DNA of 64,000 nt from NCBI GenBank assembly GCA_030835135.1, contig JAUQWO010000011.1, positions 1 to 64,000 on the forward strand, given 5' to 3'. Positions 1 to 8,274 of the stretch are shown here, one piece after another. The position numbers were made by a program, and so were the translations under genes. The DNA comes from Bacteroidota bacterium (lineage in GTDB: Bacteria > Bacteroidota > Ignavibacteria > UBA10030 > UBA6906). The notes under the pieces are model-generated. The model saw only the letters and a list, made by a program, of their open reading frames with translations. It was not told where the DNA came from and did no database searches. The stretch's first letter is position 1. Each line of letters starts with the position of its first letter.

Positions 1-1
1 G

Positions 2-625
2 GGGGGGCGGCTTCACACGGCGACGAGCAGCACAGGCGTCCCGCTCCGCGGGGCGAACGGGACAAGCGTGCCGTTCCATGACGTCATCACCGCGATGTTC
101 AAGCAGAAGAAGTTCCCGCATGCGTTCGGGGTGTTCCGTGCGCCGACGACGTCGTGGGAAGAGGAGCATGGGCAGGGGCGGGCGTATTTCACCTGGGTCT
201 ATGGGTGCCAGGCGATCGAGCTGACGGTGAACCGGCGCACCGGCAAGGTCAAGCTGCTGAATGCCGTTGCTGCGCACGACGTGGGGACGGCCGTGAACAA
301 GGGGATGCTCGAGGGGCAGTTCTTTGGCGGCATGGCGATGGGGATCGGCTACGCGCTCCACGAGGCCCTGGACGTCCGCGACGGGAAGATCATGAACAGC
401 AACCTGAATTCCTACCGCATTCCGCGCTCGATGGACCTGCCGCGCATGAAGGCCATCATCATCGAGAACCCCGATCCGCAATCGCCCTCCGGCGCGAAAA
501 GCATCGGCGAGCCGACGAACGAACTGATGGCGCCGGCGGTCGCCAATGCCGTGTACAACGCCAGCGGCATCCGTTCCACATCGCTGCCCATCCATCCGAA
601 GCCAGTGGAAGGAGGTGTGCGATGA
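2..625 (+). CDS. Xanthine dehydrogenase-type molybdopterin-binding subunit, C-terminal part (5' truncated)
   Basis: This is the tail of a molybdenum hydroxylase large subunit, the family that hydroxylates purines or related heterocycles at a Mo-pterin centre. The frame is open to the left edge of the window, so the start is missing and only about 207 residues are seen. The stretch SIGEPTNELMAPAVANAVYNA near the end matches the conserved GEP segment that carries the active-site glutamate, followed by the usual AIANAIYNA-type helix. An earlier segment, VAAHDVGTAVNKGMLEGQ, fits the family pattern of DxGxxxNP...GQ. The stop overlaps the start of the 2Fe-2S subunit (ATGA), as expected for translationally coupled subunits of one enzyme. 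The substrate cannot be read from the sequence; the ygeW neighbour suggests purines. Confidence 0.9.
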   Translation, partial: GGRLHTATSSTGVPLRGANGTSVPFHDVITAMFKQKKFPHAFGVFRAPTTSWEEEHGQGRAYFTWVYGCQAIELTVNRRTGKVKLLNAVAAHDVGTAVNKGMLEGQFFGGMAMGIGYALHEALDVRDGKIMNSNLNSYRIPRSMDLPRMKAIIIENPDPQSPSGAKSIGEPTNELMAPAVANAVYNASGIRSTSLPIHPKPVEGGVR

Positions 626-1101
626 CCATCATCGTGAACGGGCGGACCCATGAGATCGCGCCGGAGCAGGCGGACAAGCGGCTGGTGATGTTCCTCCGCG
701 AGGACCTCGACCTGACCGGTGCGAAGAACGCCTGCGACATCGGTGCGTGCGGCGCGTGCACGATCCTGCTGGATGATGCACCCATGAAGATCTGCACCAA
801 GACCGTCCGTGAAGCAGCTGGCCACCGGGTGCTGACGATCGAAGGGCTGGCGGCGCCGGACGGCACGCTGCATCCGCTGCAGCAGGCATTCGTGGACCAT
901 GGTGCCATCCAGTGCGGCTTCTGCACGCCGGGCATGGTGCTCACCGCGCATGCGTTCCTGTTGAAGAATCAGAACCCGTCCCGTGCGGAGATCGGACGGG
1001 CGATCTACGGCAATCTCTGCCGGTGCACAGGGTACCAGCAGATCGTCGATGCCATCGAGGCCGCCGTGCCGTCCTACCGGCACGGCGCCGAACGATCCTG
1101 A
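622..1101 (+). CDS. 2Fe-2S iron-sulfur subunit of molybdenum hydroxylase
   Basis: This is the small electron-transfer subunit (159 residues) of the xanthine dehydrogenase/CO dehydrogenase family. The N-terminal ferredoxin-like domain holds a plant-type 2Fe-2S motif in CDIGACGACTILL, and the C-terminal helical domain holds the second cluster in CGFCTPGM and CRCTGYQQIV. Length and motif order are typical. The start at 622 follows an excellent Shine-Dalgarno (ggaggt, 611-616) and overlaps the stop of the Mo subunit. No FAD subunit lies on the visible side of the operon; it may lie upstream of the window or be absent. Confidence 0.95.
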   Translation: MTIIVNGRTHEIAPEQADKRLVMFLREDLDLTGAKNACDIGACGACTILLDDAPMKICTKTVREAAGHRVLTIEGLAAPDGTLHPLQQAFVDHGAIQCGFCTPGMVLTAHAFLLKNQNPSRAEIGRAIYGNLCRCTGYQQIVDAIEAAVPSYRHGAERS

Positions 1102-1133
1102 ACACTATCCACATCCATCTGAAGAACTCCACC

Positions 1134-2309
1134 ATGAATCCCACCCCCGATACATTGCACGGACTGAACCTCGACCTCTTCAACAAGGATCTTCTTCTCA
1201 CCTGGGAACACACCGACGACGAGATCAAGGGGATCCTGCTGGTCGCCGAGCTGCTCAAGAAGCTCCACCGTGACGGTGTCTCGATCCGTTCGTTCGATAC
1301 CGGTCTGGCGATCTCGATCTTCCGGGACAATTCCACGCGCACGCGCTTCAGCTTTGCGTCGGCCGTCAACGCGCTCGGTCTCGGGCTCTCCGAGCTGGAC
1401 GAGGTGAAGTCCCAGATCGCCCACGGCGAGACCGTCCGTGAAACCGCCAACATGATCTCCTTCCTGGCCGAGGTGATCGGGATCCGTGACGATATGTATA
1501 TCGGCGCCGGTAACACCTACATGCGCGACGTGGGTGCCGCCGTGCAGGAAGGGTTCGAGAAGGGGGTGTTGCACCGCCGTCCGTCCGTGATCAATCTGCA
1601 GTGCGACATCGACCATCCGACCCAGACCCTGGCGGACCTCGCGCACCTGAAGGCGGCGTTCGGATCGCTGGACGCTCTGCGGGGCAAGAAGATCGCCATG
1701 ACCTGGGCGTATTCGCCGAGCTATGGCAAGCCGTTGTCGGTGCCGCAGGGGATCATCGGACTGATGACGCGCATGGGCATGGACGTGGCGCTTGCGTCTC
1801 CCGCAGGGTACGATCTCATCCCCGACGTCGTGGAGCGGGCGAAGAAGCAGGCCGCTGCGGCGGGCGGGATTTTCACCGTCAGCACTTCCATGGACGAGGC
1901 GTTCGCGGGGGCCGACATCGTGTACCCGAAATCCTGGGCACCGTTCCATGTGATGGAGAAGCGGACCGCGCTGCTGAAGCAGGGCGACCGTCCGGGGCTC
2001 ACCGAGCTCGAAAAGCAGTGCCTCGCGGAGAACGCGAAGCACAAGGACTGGGAATGCACCGAGGCCAGGATGAAGACCACAAATGGCGGGAAGGCGCTCT
2101 ACATGCACTGCCTGCCGGCCGATATCTCCGGCGTGAGTTGTGCGCAGGGCGAAGTGGCGGCGTCGGTGTTCGAGCGCTACCGCATCCAGACCTATAAGGA
2201 AGCAGGCTTCAAGCCGTTCGTTATCGCCGCGCTCGTGTTCCTGACCCGCATGCAGCATCCTGTGGCGAAGCTGGAACAGATCATGACCCGTTCCACGGAA
2301 AGGGCATGA
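1134..2309 (+). CDS. ygeW: Knotted carbamoyltransferase YgeW
   Basis: This 391-residue protein belongs to the aspartate/ornithine carbamoyltransferase superfamily. It matches E. coli YgeW closely in remembered segments: the carbamoyl-phosphate loop FRDNSTRTRFSFASA, then KSQIAHGETVRETANMISF, VNLQCDIDHPTQ-type and TWAYSPSYGKPLSVPQG segments, and the C-terminal YMHCLPADISGVSC. In E. coli ygeW sits in the anaerobic purine-catabolism cluster next to molybdenum hydroxylase genes, as here. Its exact reaction is not settled by sequence; a role in carbamoyl transfer from a ureido intermediate of purine breakdown is a family-level inference. The ATG at 1134 gives the expected length. The stop overlaps the next gene by 4 nt. 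Confidence 0.93.
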   Translation: MNPTPDTLHGLNLDLFNKDLLLTWEHTDDEIKGILLVAELLKKLHRDGVSIRSFDTGLAISIFRDNSTRTRFSFASAVNALGLGLSELDEVKSQIAHGETVRETANMISFLAEVIGIRDDMYIGAGNTYMRDVGAAVQEGFEKGVLHRRPSVINLQCDIDHPTQTLADLAHLKAAFGSLDALRGKKIAMTWAYSPSYGKPLSVPQGIIGLMTRMGMDVALASPAGYDLIPDVVERAKKQAAAAGGIFTVSTSMDEAFAGADIVYPKSWAPFHVMEKRTALLKQGDRPGLTELEKQCLAENAKHKDWECTEARMKTTNGGKALYMHCLPADISGVSCAQGEVAASVFERYRIQTYKEAGFKPFVIAALVFLTRMQHPVAKLEQIMTRSTERA

Positions 2310-3766
2310 CCATGTCACGCATCGTGAAACAGCATCACCCCGAGGTCGTCGCCCGTACGGCCGCACGCTGCCGCGAACGCAACATCATCATCCCCACATT
2401 CCGCCAGATGGCGAACCCTTCGGAGATCCCCCCGTCGATCCTCGCGCGGCTCAAGGGTGTCGGACTGTGGGACATCAATCCCGTGAACCTCTTCCGCATC
2501 TCCTGGAAGAACGACATGGCGACGGGAGTGTTCGGGGAGGTGAACTACGTGGAGATCCCCCCGGCGATCTCCGGCGTTCCGGCCCGGATCATCGGACTGG
2601 TGGGCAAGTACTTCCCCACGGGTGCGCACAAGGTGGGTGCCGCGTTCGGGTGCCTGGTGCCGCGGCTGGCCAGCGGCGAGTTCGATCCCGACACGCACAA
2701 GGCCGTGTGGCCCTCCACGGGCAACTACTGCCGTGGCGGGGCGTTTGATTGCGCCCTGCTCGGCTGCACATCGGTGGCGATCCTGCCCGAAGAGATGTCG
2801 AAAGAACGCTTCGTGTGGCTGCGTGAGATCGGTGCCGAGGTCATAGCGACCCCGGGCTGCGAATCGAATGTGAAAGAGATCTATGACAAATGCTGGGAGC
2901 TCAAGGGCGATCCCATCAATGTCATCTTCAACCAGTTCGAGGAGTTCGGCAATCCGCTCTTTCATTATGCGGTCACCGGGCCGGCGATGGAAGAGGTGTT
3001 CCAGAAGGCGTGTGCCGGCGGCCGGATGGCGGCGTATATCTCCGCCACGGGTTCGGCGGGGACGATCGCGGCGGGTGATCTCCTGAAACGGCTCCATCCC
3101 GATCTGAAGATCGTGGCGGGCGAGGCATTGCAGTGCCCGACACTCCTGATGAACGGCTTCGGCGGCCATCGCATCGAGGGGATCGGCGACAAGCATGTGC
3201 CCTGGGTGCACAACGTCCGGAACACGGACGGCGTGGCCGCTATCGATGACGAGGATGCCATGCGCATCCTGCGGCTCTTCAATGAGCCGGAAGGGAAGTC
3301 TGTCCTCCGCAGCGCGGGTGTGGCCCCCGGCGTGATCGAACAGCTCCCCCTGCTGGGGATCTCGTCGATCTGCAACATGCTGGCTGCGGTCAAGACCGCA
3401 CGGTACTTCGAGATGACCGCACAGGACGTCATCTTCACGGTCTTCACGGACTCCGCGGATATGTACCGCTCGCGCCTGGGCGAGCTCACTGCCGAGCGTG
3501 GTGCCTATGTCGCGGCGCAGGCGGAACGCGATCTCTCGGGCCCGTTGCATCACCAGCGCATCGATTTCTTCAAGGAGCTCGGATACTACGATCGGAAGGC
3601 GATCCATAACCTGAAATACTACACCTGGGTGGAGCAGCAGGGGAAGTCGTCGGAAGAACTGAACGCACAATGGGATCCGGCGTACTGGCGTGCATTGTTC
3701 GAGGAGGAGCCCGCCAGGGTGGATGCGCTGATCAACGGGTTGAACCGGGAGATCGGACTCGCGTGA
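2306..3766 (+). CDS. PLP-dependent fold-type II lyase/synthase in the purine-type cluster
   Basis: This 486-residue protein belongs to the tryptophan synthase beta/cysteine synthase superfamily of pyridoxal-phosphate enzymes. The Schiff-base lysine is probably K109 in PTGAHKVGAAFG, followed by a substrate-loop-like STGNYCRGGAFDCALLG and a phosphate-binding-type ISATGSAGTIAAGD. It is longer than cysteine synthase and does not resemble the diaminopropionate ammonia-lyase YgeX as I know it, although it occupies the position ygeX often has beside ygeW. The start overlaps the ygeW stop (ATGA) and the end overlaps the next start (GTGA), so it is co-translated with both. A second in-frame ATG at 2312 is an alternative start. 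The substrate is unknown; an amino acid released from purine breakdown is a reasonable guess. Confidence 0.8.
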   Translation: MTMSRIVKQHHPEVVARTAARCRERNIIIPTFRQMANPSEIPPSILARLKGVGLWDINPVNLFRISWKNDMATGVFGEVNYVEIPPAISGVPARIIGLVGKYFPTGAHKVGAAFGCLVPRLASGEFDPDTHKAVWPSTGNYCRGGAFDCALLGCTSVAILPEEMSKERFVWLREIGAEVIATPGCESNVKEIYDKCWELKGDPINVIFNQFEEFGNPLFHYAVTGPAMEEVFQKACAGGRMAAYISATGSAGTIAAGDLLKRLHPDLKIVAGEALQCPTLLMNGFGGHRIEGIGDKHVPWVHNVRNTDGVAAIDDEDAMRILRLFNEPEGKSVLRSAGVAPGVIEQLPLLGISSICNMLAAVKTARYFEMTAQDVIFTVFTDSADMYRSRLGELTAERGAYVAAQAERDLSGPLHHQRIDFFKELGYYDRKAIHNLKYYTWVEQQGKSSEELNAQWDPAYWRALFEEEPARVDALINGLNREIGLA

Positions 3767-4344
3767 TCACCCCGCCGGCCGCCGTCATCCTCGCCGCGGG
3801 AAGCGGTGCGAGGATCGGACAGCCGAAGTACCGGCTTCCTGCCGGAGGTGGGACCTTTCTGGACCGGGTGGTGGGTCTTGCTCGCATCGCCGGATGCGAA
3901 CCGGTGGTGTGCGTGGTGGCGCCACAGGAAGCGGATCGGGTGCGCATGAAGTTCGATCCGACCATCCTTGTTGTGACGAACCCGGACCCCTCCCGCGGAA
4001 TGGTGTCGTCGCTGCGGGAGGCGATCGGACATGTTGCCGGTGCACCGGGGGTGTTCGTGTTTCCGGTGGATCATCCCTATATCGCACCGGCGACCATGCA
4101 CCTGTTGATGGAGTGCGTGCAGGGGCAGACGGATGTCGTGGTGAAGCCTGAGTATCTCGGCCGTGGCGGCCACCCGGTGTATGTGCCGGCCGGACTGTTC
4201 GGCCTGATCCGGGAAGCCGGGCGTGATGCATCGCTGCGCACCATCATTGCCGGTAGCGGCATGCGCACCGTCCGGGTCCTGGTCAGCGACGATGGTGTGA
4301 TCCATAACGTGAACACCCCCGACGATCTGCGGGGAGAACACTAA
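3763..4344 (+). CDS. mocA: MocA/MobA-like nucleotidyltransferase
   Basis: This 193-residue NTP-transferase is of the type that adds CMP or GMP to molybdopterin (MocA, YgfJ in E. coli). The N-terminal AAVILAAGSGARIGQPKYRL is the nucleotide-binding signature, and the acidic metal-binding motif appears as FPVDHPYI near residue 105. The likely start is the GTG at 3763, which overlaps the preceding stop in GTGA. No good Shine-Dalgarno precedes it, which fits translational coupling. Position between a molybdenum hydroxylase and an XdhC-family gene supports a role in cofactor maturation. A general sugar or alcohol nucleotidyltransferase is less likely. Confidence 0.8.
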   Translation: MITPPAAVILAAGSGARIGQPKYRLPAGGGTFLDRVVGLARIAGCEPVVCVVAPQEADRVRMKFDPTILVVTNPDPSRGMVSSLREAIGHVAGAPGVFVFPVDHPYIAPATMHLLMECVQGQTDVVVKPEYLGRGGHPVYVPAGLFGLIREAGRDASLRTIIAGSGMRTVRVLVSDDGVIHNVNTPDDLRGEH

Positions 4345-4380
4345 CTCTCAGTATCTACTATCCGTGATCCAGGGATACTC

Positions 4381-5196
4381 ATGGCCACAGCGTCTGCATT
4401 CTACGAAACAGTGGCGGCGTGTTCGCGTGAAGGGGAACCCGCGTGGCTTGCCACGGTCATCGCGACCACCGATTCCACGCCGGCACGCACGGGGATGAAA
4501 ATGATCGCCAGGATCTCCGGTCTGGTGGCGGGGACGATCGGCGGCGGGGCGCTGGAGAAGATGACGCTGGACAAGATCCGCGCGGAGCAGCCCGGCACCC
4601 CGGTGCGGTGGTCGTTCGATCTCGGTCGCATGGATGGCAGCGGGATCGCGACGCCGATGGTGTGTGGCGGCGTCGAGGAGATCCTCGTGGAACCGCTTGC
4701 CTCCGGTGTACCGCTGATCATCTTCGGCGGCGGACACTGCGGCGTGGCTCTGTCACGGCTCGCGGCGCAAACGGGGTTCATGGTCACAGTGGTCGACCCG
4801 CGCGCAGAGTGGGCCTCCGCGGAGAAGCATCCGCTTGCGGCGCGGGTCGTGTGCGCGCCCTACGATGGGATCATCGCCCGTCTCGGTGTGACCCCGCAGT
4901 CGTTCATGGTGATCATGACCCACGGCCACCGCGATGATGCCGCGGTGCTGCATCAGGCCGTGCGGGCAGAGTGGCGGTACCTCGGGATGCTGGGGAGCGG
5001 GAACAAGGTGCAGGTGGTGCTGGACGGGCTGCGTGCCTCGGGCGTGGATGATGTCCGCATCGCACGGATCAGCACACCGATCGGCCTCCCGATCGGGTCG
5101 CACACGCCGGAAGAGATCGCGGTGAGCATCGTGGCGGAGATGATCGCCGTGCGCAACGGCATGGCGCCGGCAGCGCGGACGCCGCTCCCGCGCTGA
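4381..5196 (+). CDS. xdhC: XdhC/CoxI-family molybdenum cofactor insertion protein
   Basis: XdhC-family proteins bind molybdenum cofactor, protect it and help insert it, with its terminal sulfur, into xanthine dehydrogenase-type enzymes. The 271-residue protein has the N-terminal XdhC domain (STPARTGMKM and GTIGGGALE, residues 32-58), a conserved CGGVEE motif (95-100) and a C-terminal Rossmann domain starting at FGGGHCG (115-121). The MTHGHRDDAAVL segment and the YLGMLGSGNK motif are typical of the C-terminal domain. It follows the nucleotidyltransferase by 36 nt and is the last gene of this operon. It should act in the cytoplasm on the hydroxylase encoded at the start of the window. Confidence 0.88.
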   Translation: MATASAFYETVAACSREGEPAWLATVIATTDSTPARTGMKMIARISGLVAGTIGGGALEKMTLDKIRAEQPGTPVRWSFDLGRMDGSGIATPMVCGGVEEILVEPLASGVPLIIFGGGHCGVALSRLAAQTGFMVTVVDPRAEWASAEKHPLAARVVCAPYDGIIARLGVTPQSFMVIMTHGHRDDAAVLHQAVRAEWRYLGMLGSGNKVQVVLDGLRASGVDDVRIARISTPIGLPIGSHTPEEIAVSIVAEMIAVRNGMAPAARTPLPR

Positions 5197-5241
5197 TGGA
5201 TCACTGCGTGGGTGTCGTTGCCGCCATCGCACCGGGAAGGG

Positions 5242-6429
5242 TCACCGACGGGGTGCGACAAGCAGGCTGTCCGCGGCTGTACTGATCACCTGCAGGGAGT
5301 TGGCGACCGGCCGCTCGCCGGTCACGTCCGAAGGGGTGTTCACGATCGTGCCCTGGACCACCATTGTGGTCGATCCCCCGCCATCCAGGTTGAAGCCCTC
5401 CGAGGCCCCCAGCGAGAGCAGGAAGTTCGCCATGTCCGCGAACGTCATGCCGATGCTCGTGGACCGTCTGCCGTCGGCCGTGCAGATGTAGAGCATGGTG
5501 GTGTCGCGGTTGAAGCCCGCGAACGTCCGCGGATGCCGCACCGCAGTGAACTTTTCTGTGATGCCCTCCAGGCGCGATGTGCTGTCGGTGACATTGCGGC
5601 CGCCGGCAAGAAATCGTCCACACCCTCCGATGATCTGTCTGATCCCGTGCAACGCCGGCTGCGTGCCGAGGACGAGCCGCAGCGTGTCCCCGTCCCGGAT
5701 GGACCGGGTCAGGAAAGCCGCGGCCGTGTCCATTGTCGCCGCGAGGACCGCAGTTCCCGGTGCGATGGCTGCGTCTCCGTCCGTGGCGCGTGCGGTCGCG
5801 ACGGCCCGCAGTGTGTCCGGTGCCGTCCAGGTCGTGTCGGGGATTCGCAGGGTGTATGCGCTCAGACTGGAATCGGCCGCGGTGGTCCGGCCATGATAGT
5901 GTGTGTACAGGATGAGCGGGTGGGACCGGTGGGGGACGTTCACGCCGGAGAGCGTGAATGACGACCCGTCGGGACCCGTCACGCTTCCCGTGAATGCGAT
6001 CCGGTCGATGAACGGTCGGCCGGCGGCATCGATCGCCATGTGTGATCGCGCCGAACTCGTCCCGAGGACCCAAGTGCCGTTCACGATCTGGTTCCCGACA
6101 GGCCACCCGGTCTGGAATGAGAAGAAATCGGCATTCACCGCGCCGAGTACCCGGTGTCCGGGCCGGTCATTCGCCGCGGCCTGTACCGTGGTCTCCGTGA
6201 GTCCATCGGGGCGATAGGTCTCGATCTGGACCAATGGCTCGCGGAGCGAGACCGACAGCACATCCACCGTGAGAGGTCCCGGGAGAATGAACTGCGCATG
6301 AATGACCCCCGGTCCGACCTGACGCGCGGAAAGGAGGCCGGGCTGTGCCAGAGCGCTGAACGGGAAGAGAACGAGGCAGAATGCTGCAAGGATGCCGCGG
6401 TGGGGCGTCGTGCGAAGGTTCAGGAGCAT
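5242..6429 (-). CDS. Secreted phosphodiester glycosidase (NAGPA) domain protein
   Basis: This 395-residue protein has an N-terminal signal peptide (hydrophobic run through about residue 28, ending SALAQ). Its C-terminal part is a NAGPA/DUF2233 domain, related to the enzyme that uncovers mannose-6-phosphate. Family motifs are visible: RTFAGFNRDTTMLYICTADG, then FLLSLGASEGFNLDGGGSTT and ERPVANSLQV at the end. An N-terminal segment with AVNADFFSFQTG is also typical. It is transcribed convergently with the xdhC gene and divergently from the Rrf2 regulator. Its substrate is not known; related bacterial proteins are thought to act on envelope or extracellular glycoconjugates. Confidence 0.88.
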   Translation of the reverse strand: MLLNLRTTPHRGILAAFCLVLFPFSALAQPGLLSARQVGPGVIHAQFILPGPLTVDVLSVSLREPLVQIETYRPDGLTETTVQAAANDRPGHRVLGAVNADFFSFQTGWPVGNQIVNGTWVLGTSSARSHMAIDAAGRPFIDRIAFTGSVTGPDGSSFTLSGVNVPHRSHPLILYTHYHGRTTAADSSLSAYTLRIPDTTWTAPDTLRAVATARATDGDAAIAPGTAVLAATMDTAAAFLTRSIRDGDTLRLVLGTQPALHGIRQIIGGCGRFLAGGRNVTDSTSRLEGITEKFTAVRHPRTFAGFNRDTTMLYICTADGRRSTSIGMTFADMANFLLSLGASEGFNLDGGGSTTMVVQGTIVNTPSDVTGERPVANSLQVISTAADSLLVAPRR

Positions 6430-6510
6430 GGGAGGGTTCCGGGTGGATGGTGATCAGGATGCAACTGAAGGTACGCCGAAATCGGTGAAGGGTCAATGGG
6501 TCCGGGGGAC

Positions 6511-6539
6511 TTGACTTTGGTTCACGCTTTCTGTATATT
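6511..6539 (+). promoter_or_regulatory. Sigma-70-type promoter of the Rrf2 regulator gene
   Basis: A near-consensus -35 TTGACT (6511-6516) is separated by 17 nt from a -10 TATATT (6534-6539). The -10 overlaps the first two bases of the inverted repeat at 6538-6557, and the expected transcription start lies inside that repeat, so a bound repressor would block transcription. The leader to the ATG at 6563 would be only about 17 nt. Confidence 0.8.
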
Positions 6540-6557
6540 CAGACAAAGATATCTGAA
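6538..6557. promoter_or_regulatory. Rrf2 operator candidate 1 (autoregulatory)
   Basis: A perfect inverted repeat, TTCAGA and TCTGAA, flanks the 8-nt spacer CAAAGATA. It sits between the -10 box and the Rrf2 start codon. An almost identical element lies upstream of the polyferredoxin gene at 7029-7048, which supports a shared operator bound by the Rrf2 protein encoded between them. Confidence 0.75.
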
Positions 6558-6562
6558 AAGAA

Positions 6563-7003
6563 ATGAGCATCCTTTTCTCACGACAATGTGAATACGCCAT
6601 CCAGGCAGTGCTCTTTCTGGCCCTCAAGCCGGAAGGGGAGCGGGTGCCGACGAATGCCCTGACGCGCCGGCTGAAGATCCCGTATCATTTCCTCGGGAAG
6701 ATCCTGCAGAGTCTGACGCGCAAGGGCCTGTTGCGGTCGGAGAAGGGACCGAAGGGCGGGTTCTCTCTGGCTTTGCCGCCGGAGGACATCACATTGTTCC
6801 ATATCGTTGAAGCGATCGATGGCGATGCCTTCACGCGGTCCTGCGTCCTCGGCTTCCCTGAGTGCTCGGGGAAGAACCCCTGCTCCGTGCATGAGACATG
6901 GGGGAAGCAACGCGATCAGATCTATCAGATGCTGGTCAGCAGGAACATCGGCGAAATGGCGCGCGACATGAAGCGTCCGGAGTACCGGTCGAAGGCCCAT
7001 TGA
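6563..7003 (+). CDS. Rrf2-family transcriptional regulator
   Basis: This 146-residue winged-helix regulator is of the Rrf2 family (relatives IscR, NsrR, CymR). The DNA-binding half covers residues 1-70, including the wing segment KGPKGGFSLA. Three cysteines, C94, C101 and C107 in SCVLGFPECSGKNPC, lie where IscR and NsrR hold an Fe-S cluster, although the first spacing is one residue longer than I expect for IscR or NsrR. It may therefore sense oxygen, nitric oxide or Fe-S status; this is inference. The gene has its own promoter and an operator overlapping the -10. The same operator recurs before the downstream Fe-S polyferredoxin, which makes that gene the obvious target. Confidence 0.9.
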   Translation: MSILFSRQCEYAIQAVLFLALKPEGERVPTNALTRRLKIPYHFLGKILQSLTRKGLLRSEKGPKGGFSLALPPEDITLFHIVEAIDGDAFTRSCVLGFPECSGKNPCSVHETWGKQRDQIYQMLVSRNIGEMARDMKRPEYRSKAH

Positions 7004-7028
7004 AGTGCATGCTTTTTTTTATGGTGTA

Positions 7029-7048
7029 ATCAGACAAGACCATCTGAT
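7029..7048. promoter_or_regulatory. Rrf2 operator candidate 2, upstream of polyferredoxin gene
   Basis: The inverted repeat ATCAGA and TCTGAT flanks the 8-nt spacer CAAGACCA. Arm sequence, spacer length and the start of the spacer (CAA) match the element at 6538-6557. A weak -10-like TGTAAT (7025-7030) overlaps its left edge in the same register as at the first site; a -35-like TTGAAG lies at 7000-7005 with a long 19-nt spacer. Confidence 0.7.
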
Positions 7049-7074
7049 TTAACGGGAACGAAGGGAGGAGCACC

Positions 7075-8274
7075 ATGCTGCTGCAGGAGAAGGAGAGGTT
7101 CATGGAAGAGCGCCAGGCGACGTCAGGCCCGTCACCGGTATCGACGCGTCCATTGCGCATCAAGAAGATCCCTCAGGAGTTGCGCCGCGGCAAGCCGGCG
7201 TACAAGAATGAGACGCAGTGGTTCCGCAGGCTACGCGCGCGCTGGAACGAGGATTCGCAATTCCAGCGTTCGACCGTGCAGTTCGCCTTTGTTGCTCTCT
7301 GTATCTGGATCGGGATCGAATTCGCACTGTTCATGCGCTGGGGAACGTCGGGCGGAACGGAGCCATTCTTTGACCGTCCCCCGGGCGCTGAAGGGTTCCT
7401 GCCCATCAGCGCGCTCATGAGCCTGAAGTACTGGTGGCACACGGGCATCGTCAACAACGTCCATCCCTCCGGACTCATCATCCTTCTGGCGATCCTCGCG
7501 GTGAGCGTCGTTCTCAAGAAAGCCTTCTGCAGCTGGCTGTGCCCCATCGGGACCCTGAGTGAATCCCTCTGGATGCTGGGCACGAAGCTGTTCGGCCGGA
7601 CCTTCGATCCGCCCCGGTGGCTGGATTATCCGCTGCGGTCACTCAAGTACCTCCTCCTGGCGTTCTTTGTTACGTCGATCGTCACCATGGACGTTGCCGA
7701 CCTGGCAGCGTTCATCTACAGTCCGTACAACAAGATGGCGGACGTGAAGATGTATCTCTTCTTCGCCGAGATCACCACGTTCGCACTCTGGACGATCATC
7801 ATTCTGGCGTTGCTGTCGGTGGTCATCAAGAACTTCTGGTGCCGGTTCCTATGTCCGTACGGGGCGTTGCTGGGCATCGCCGGCTGGCTCAGTCCGCTGA
7901 AGATCACCCGGACGAAGGAGAGTTGCATCGATTGTGAACTGTGCACGAAGGCGTGTCCGTCGCGCATCACCGTACACAAGGCAACGCGCGTGTGGAGCGA
8001 CGAATGCACGAGCTGCATGGCATGTGTGGCGGCATGTCCGGTGAAGAACACGCTGGAGATGCGTGCCGCGCGGCATGCACCGGCGGTCCCTACCAGGGTC
8101 TACGGGGTCCTCGTCGCCGGGGTGTTCGTGGCAGTGGTGGGCATGGCCATGGTGACCGGGTTCTGGCGCAATGGCATCACGAACGAAGAATACCTTAAGC
8201 GCTTCAACAACTTGAACGCGCCCGTGTACAATCACTTCCGGGGACAGGTGCCCGCATATGGACCAGAAGACTGA
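7075..8274 (+). CDS. Membrane-bound 4Fe-4S polyferredoxin (NapH/NosR/CcoG-like)
   Basis: This 399-residue integral membrane protein has several transmembrane segments, two CxxxCP motifs at membrane edges (CSWLCP 152-157 and CRFLCP 256-261) and two cytoplasmic 4Fe-4S ferredoxin motifs (CIDCELCTKACP 284-295 and CTSCMACVAACP 311-322). One further membrane segment lies near 341-362. Proteins of this design pass electrons between quinol and periplasmic or Fe-S partners, as in NapH, or take part in nitrous-oxide reductase (NosR) or oxidase (CcoG) maturation. The ATG at 7075 follows a strong gggagg site; an ATG at 7102 is an alternative. Control by the adjacent Rrf2 protein is likely because the operator is duplicated here. 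The partner enzyme is not in the window. Confidence 0.85.
   Translation: MLLQEKERFMEERQATSGPSPVSTRPLRIKKIPQELRRGKPAYKNETQWFRRLRARWNEDSQFQRSTVQFAFVALCIWIGIEFALFMRWGTSGGTEPFFDRPPGAEGFLPISALMSLKYWWHTGIVNNVHPSGLIILLAILAVSVVLKKAFCSWLCPIGTLSESLWMLGTKLFGRTFDPPRWLDYPLRSLKYLLLAFFVTSIVTMDVADLAAFIYSPYNKMADVKMYLFFAEITTFALWTIIILALLSVVIKNFWCRFLCPYGALLGIAGWLSPLKITRTKESCIDCELCTKACPSRITVHKATRVWSDECTSCMACVAACPVKNTLEMRAARHAPAVPTRVYGVLVAGVFVAVVGMAMVTGFWRNGITNEEYLKRFNNLNAPVYNHFRGQVPAYGPED

Noticed and set aside
1074-3670. Long minus-strand frames (430 and 451 codons) opposite ygeW and the PLP enzyme
   Set aside because: They mirror the codon structure of the real genes, have no recognisable domain and lack ribosome sites.
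7005-7020. T8 tract after GCATGC downstream of the Rrf2 gene, considered as a terminator
   Set aside because: There is no adequate stem before the T run; it lies just upstream of the second Rrf2 operator and more likely belongs to promoter-region DNA.
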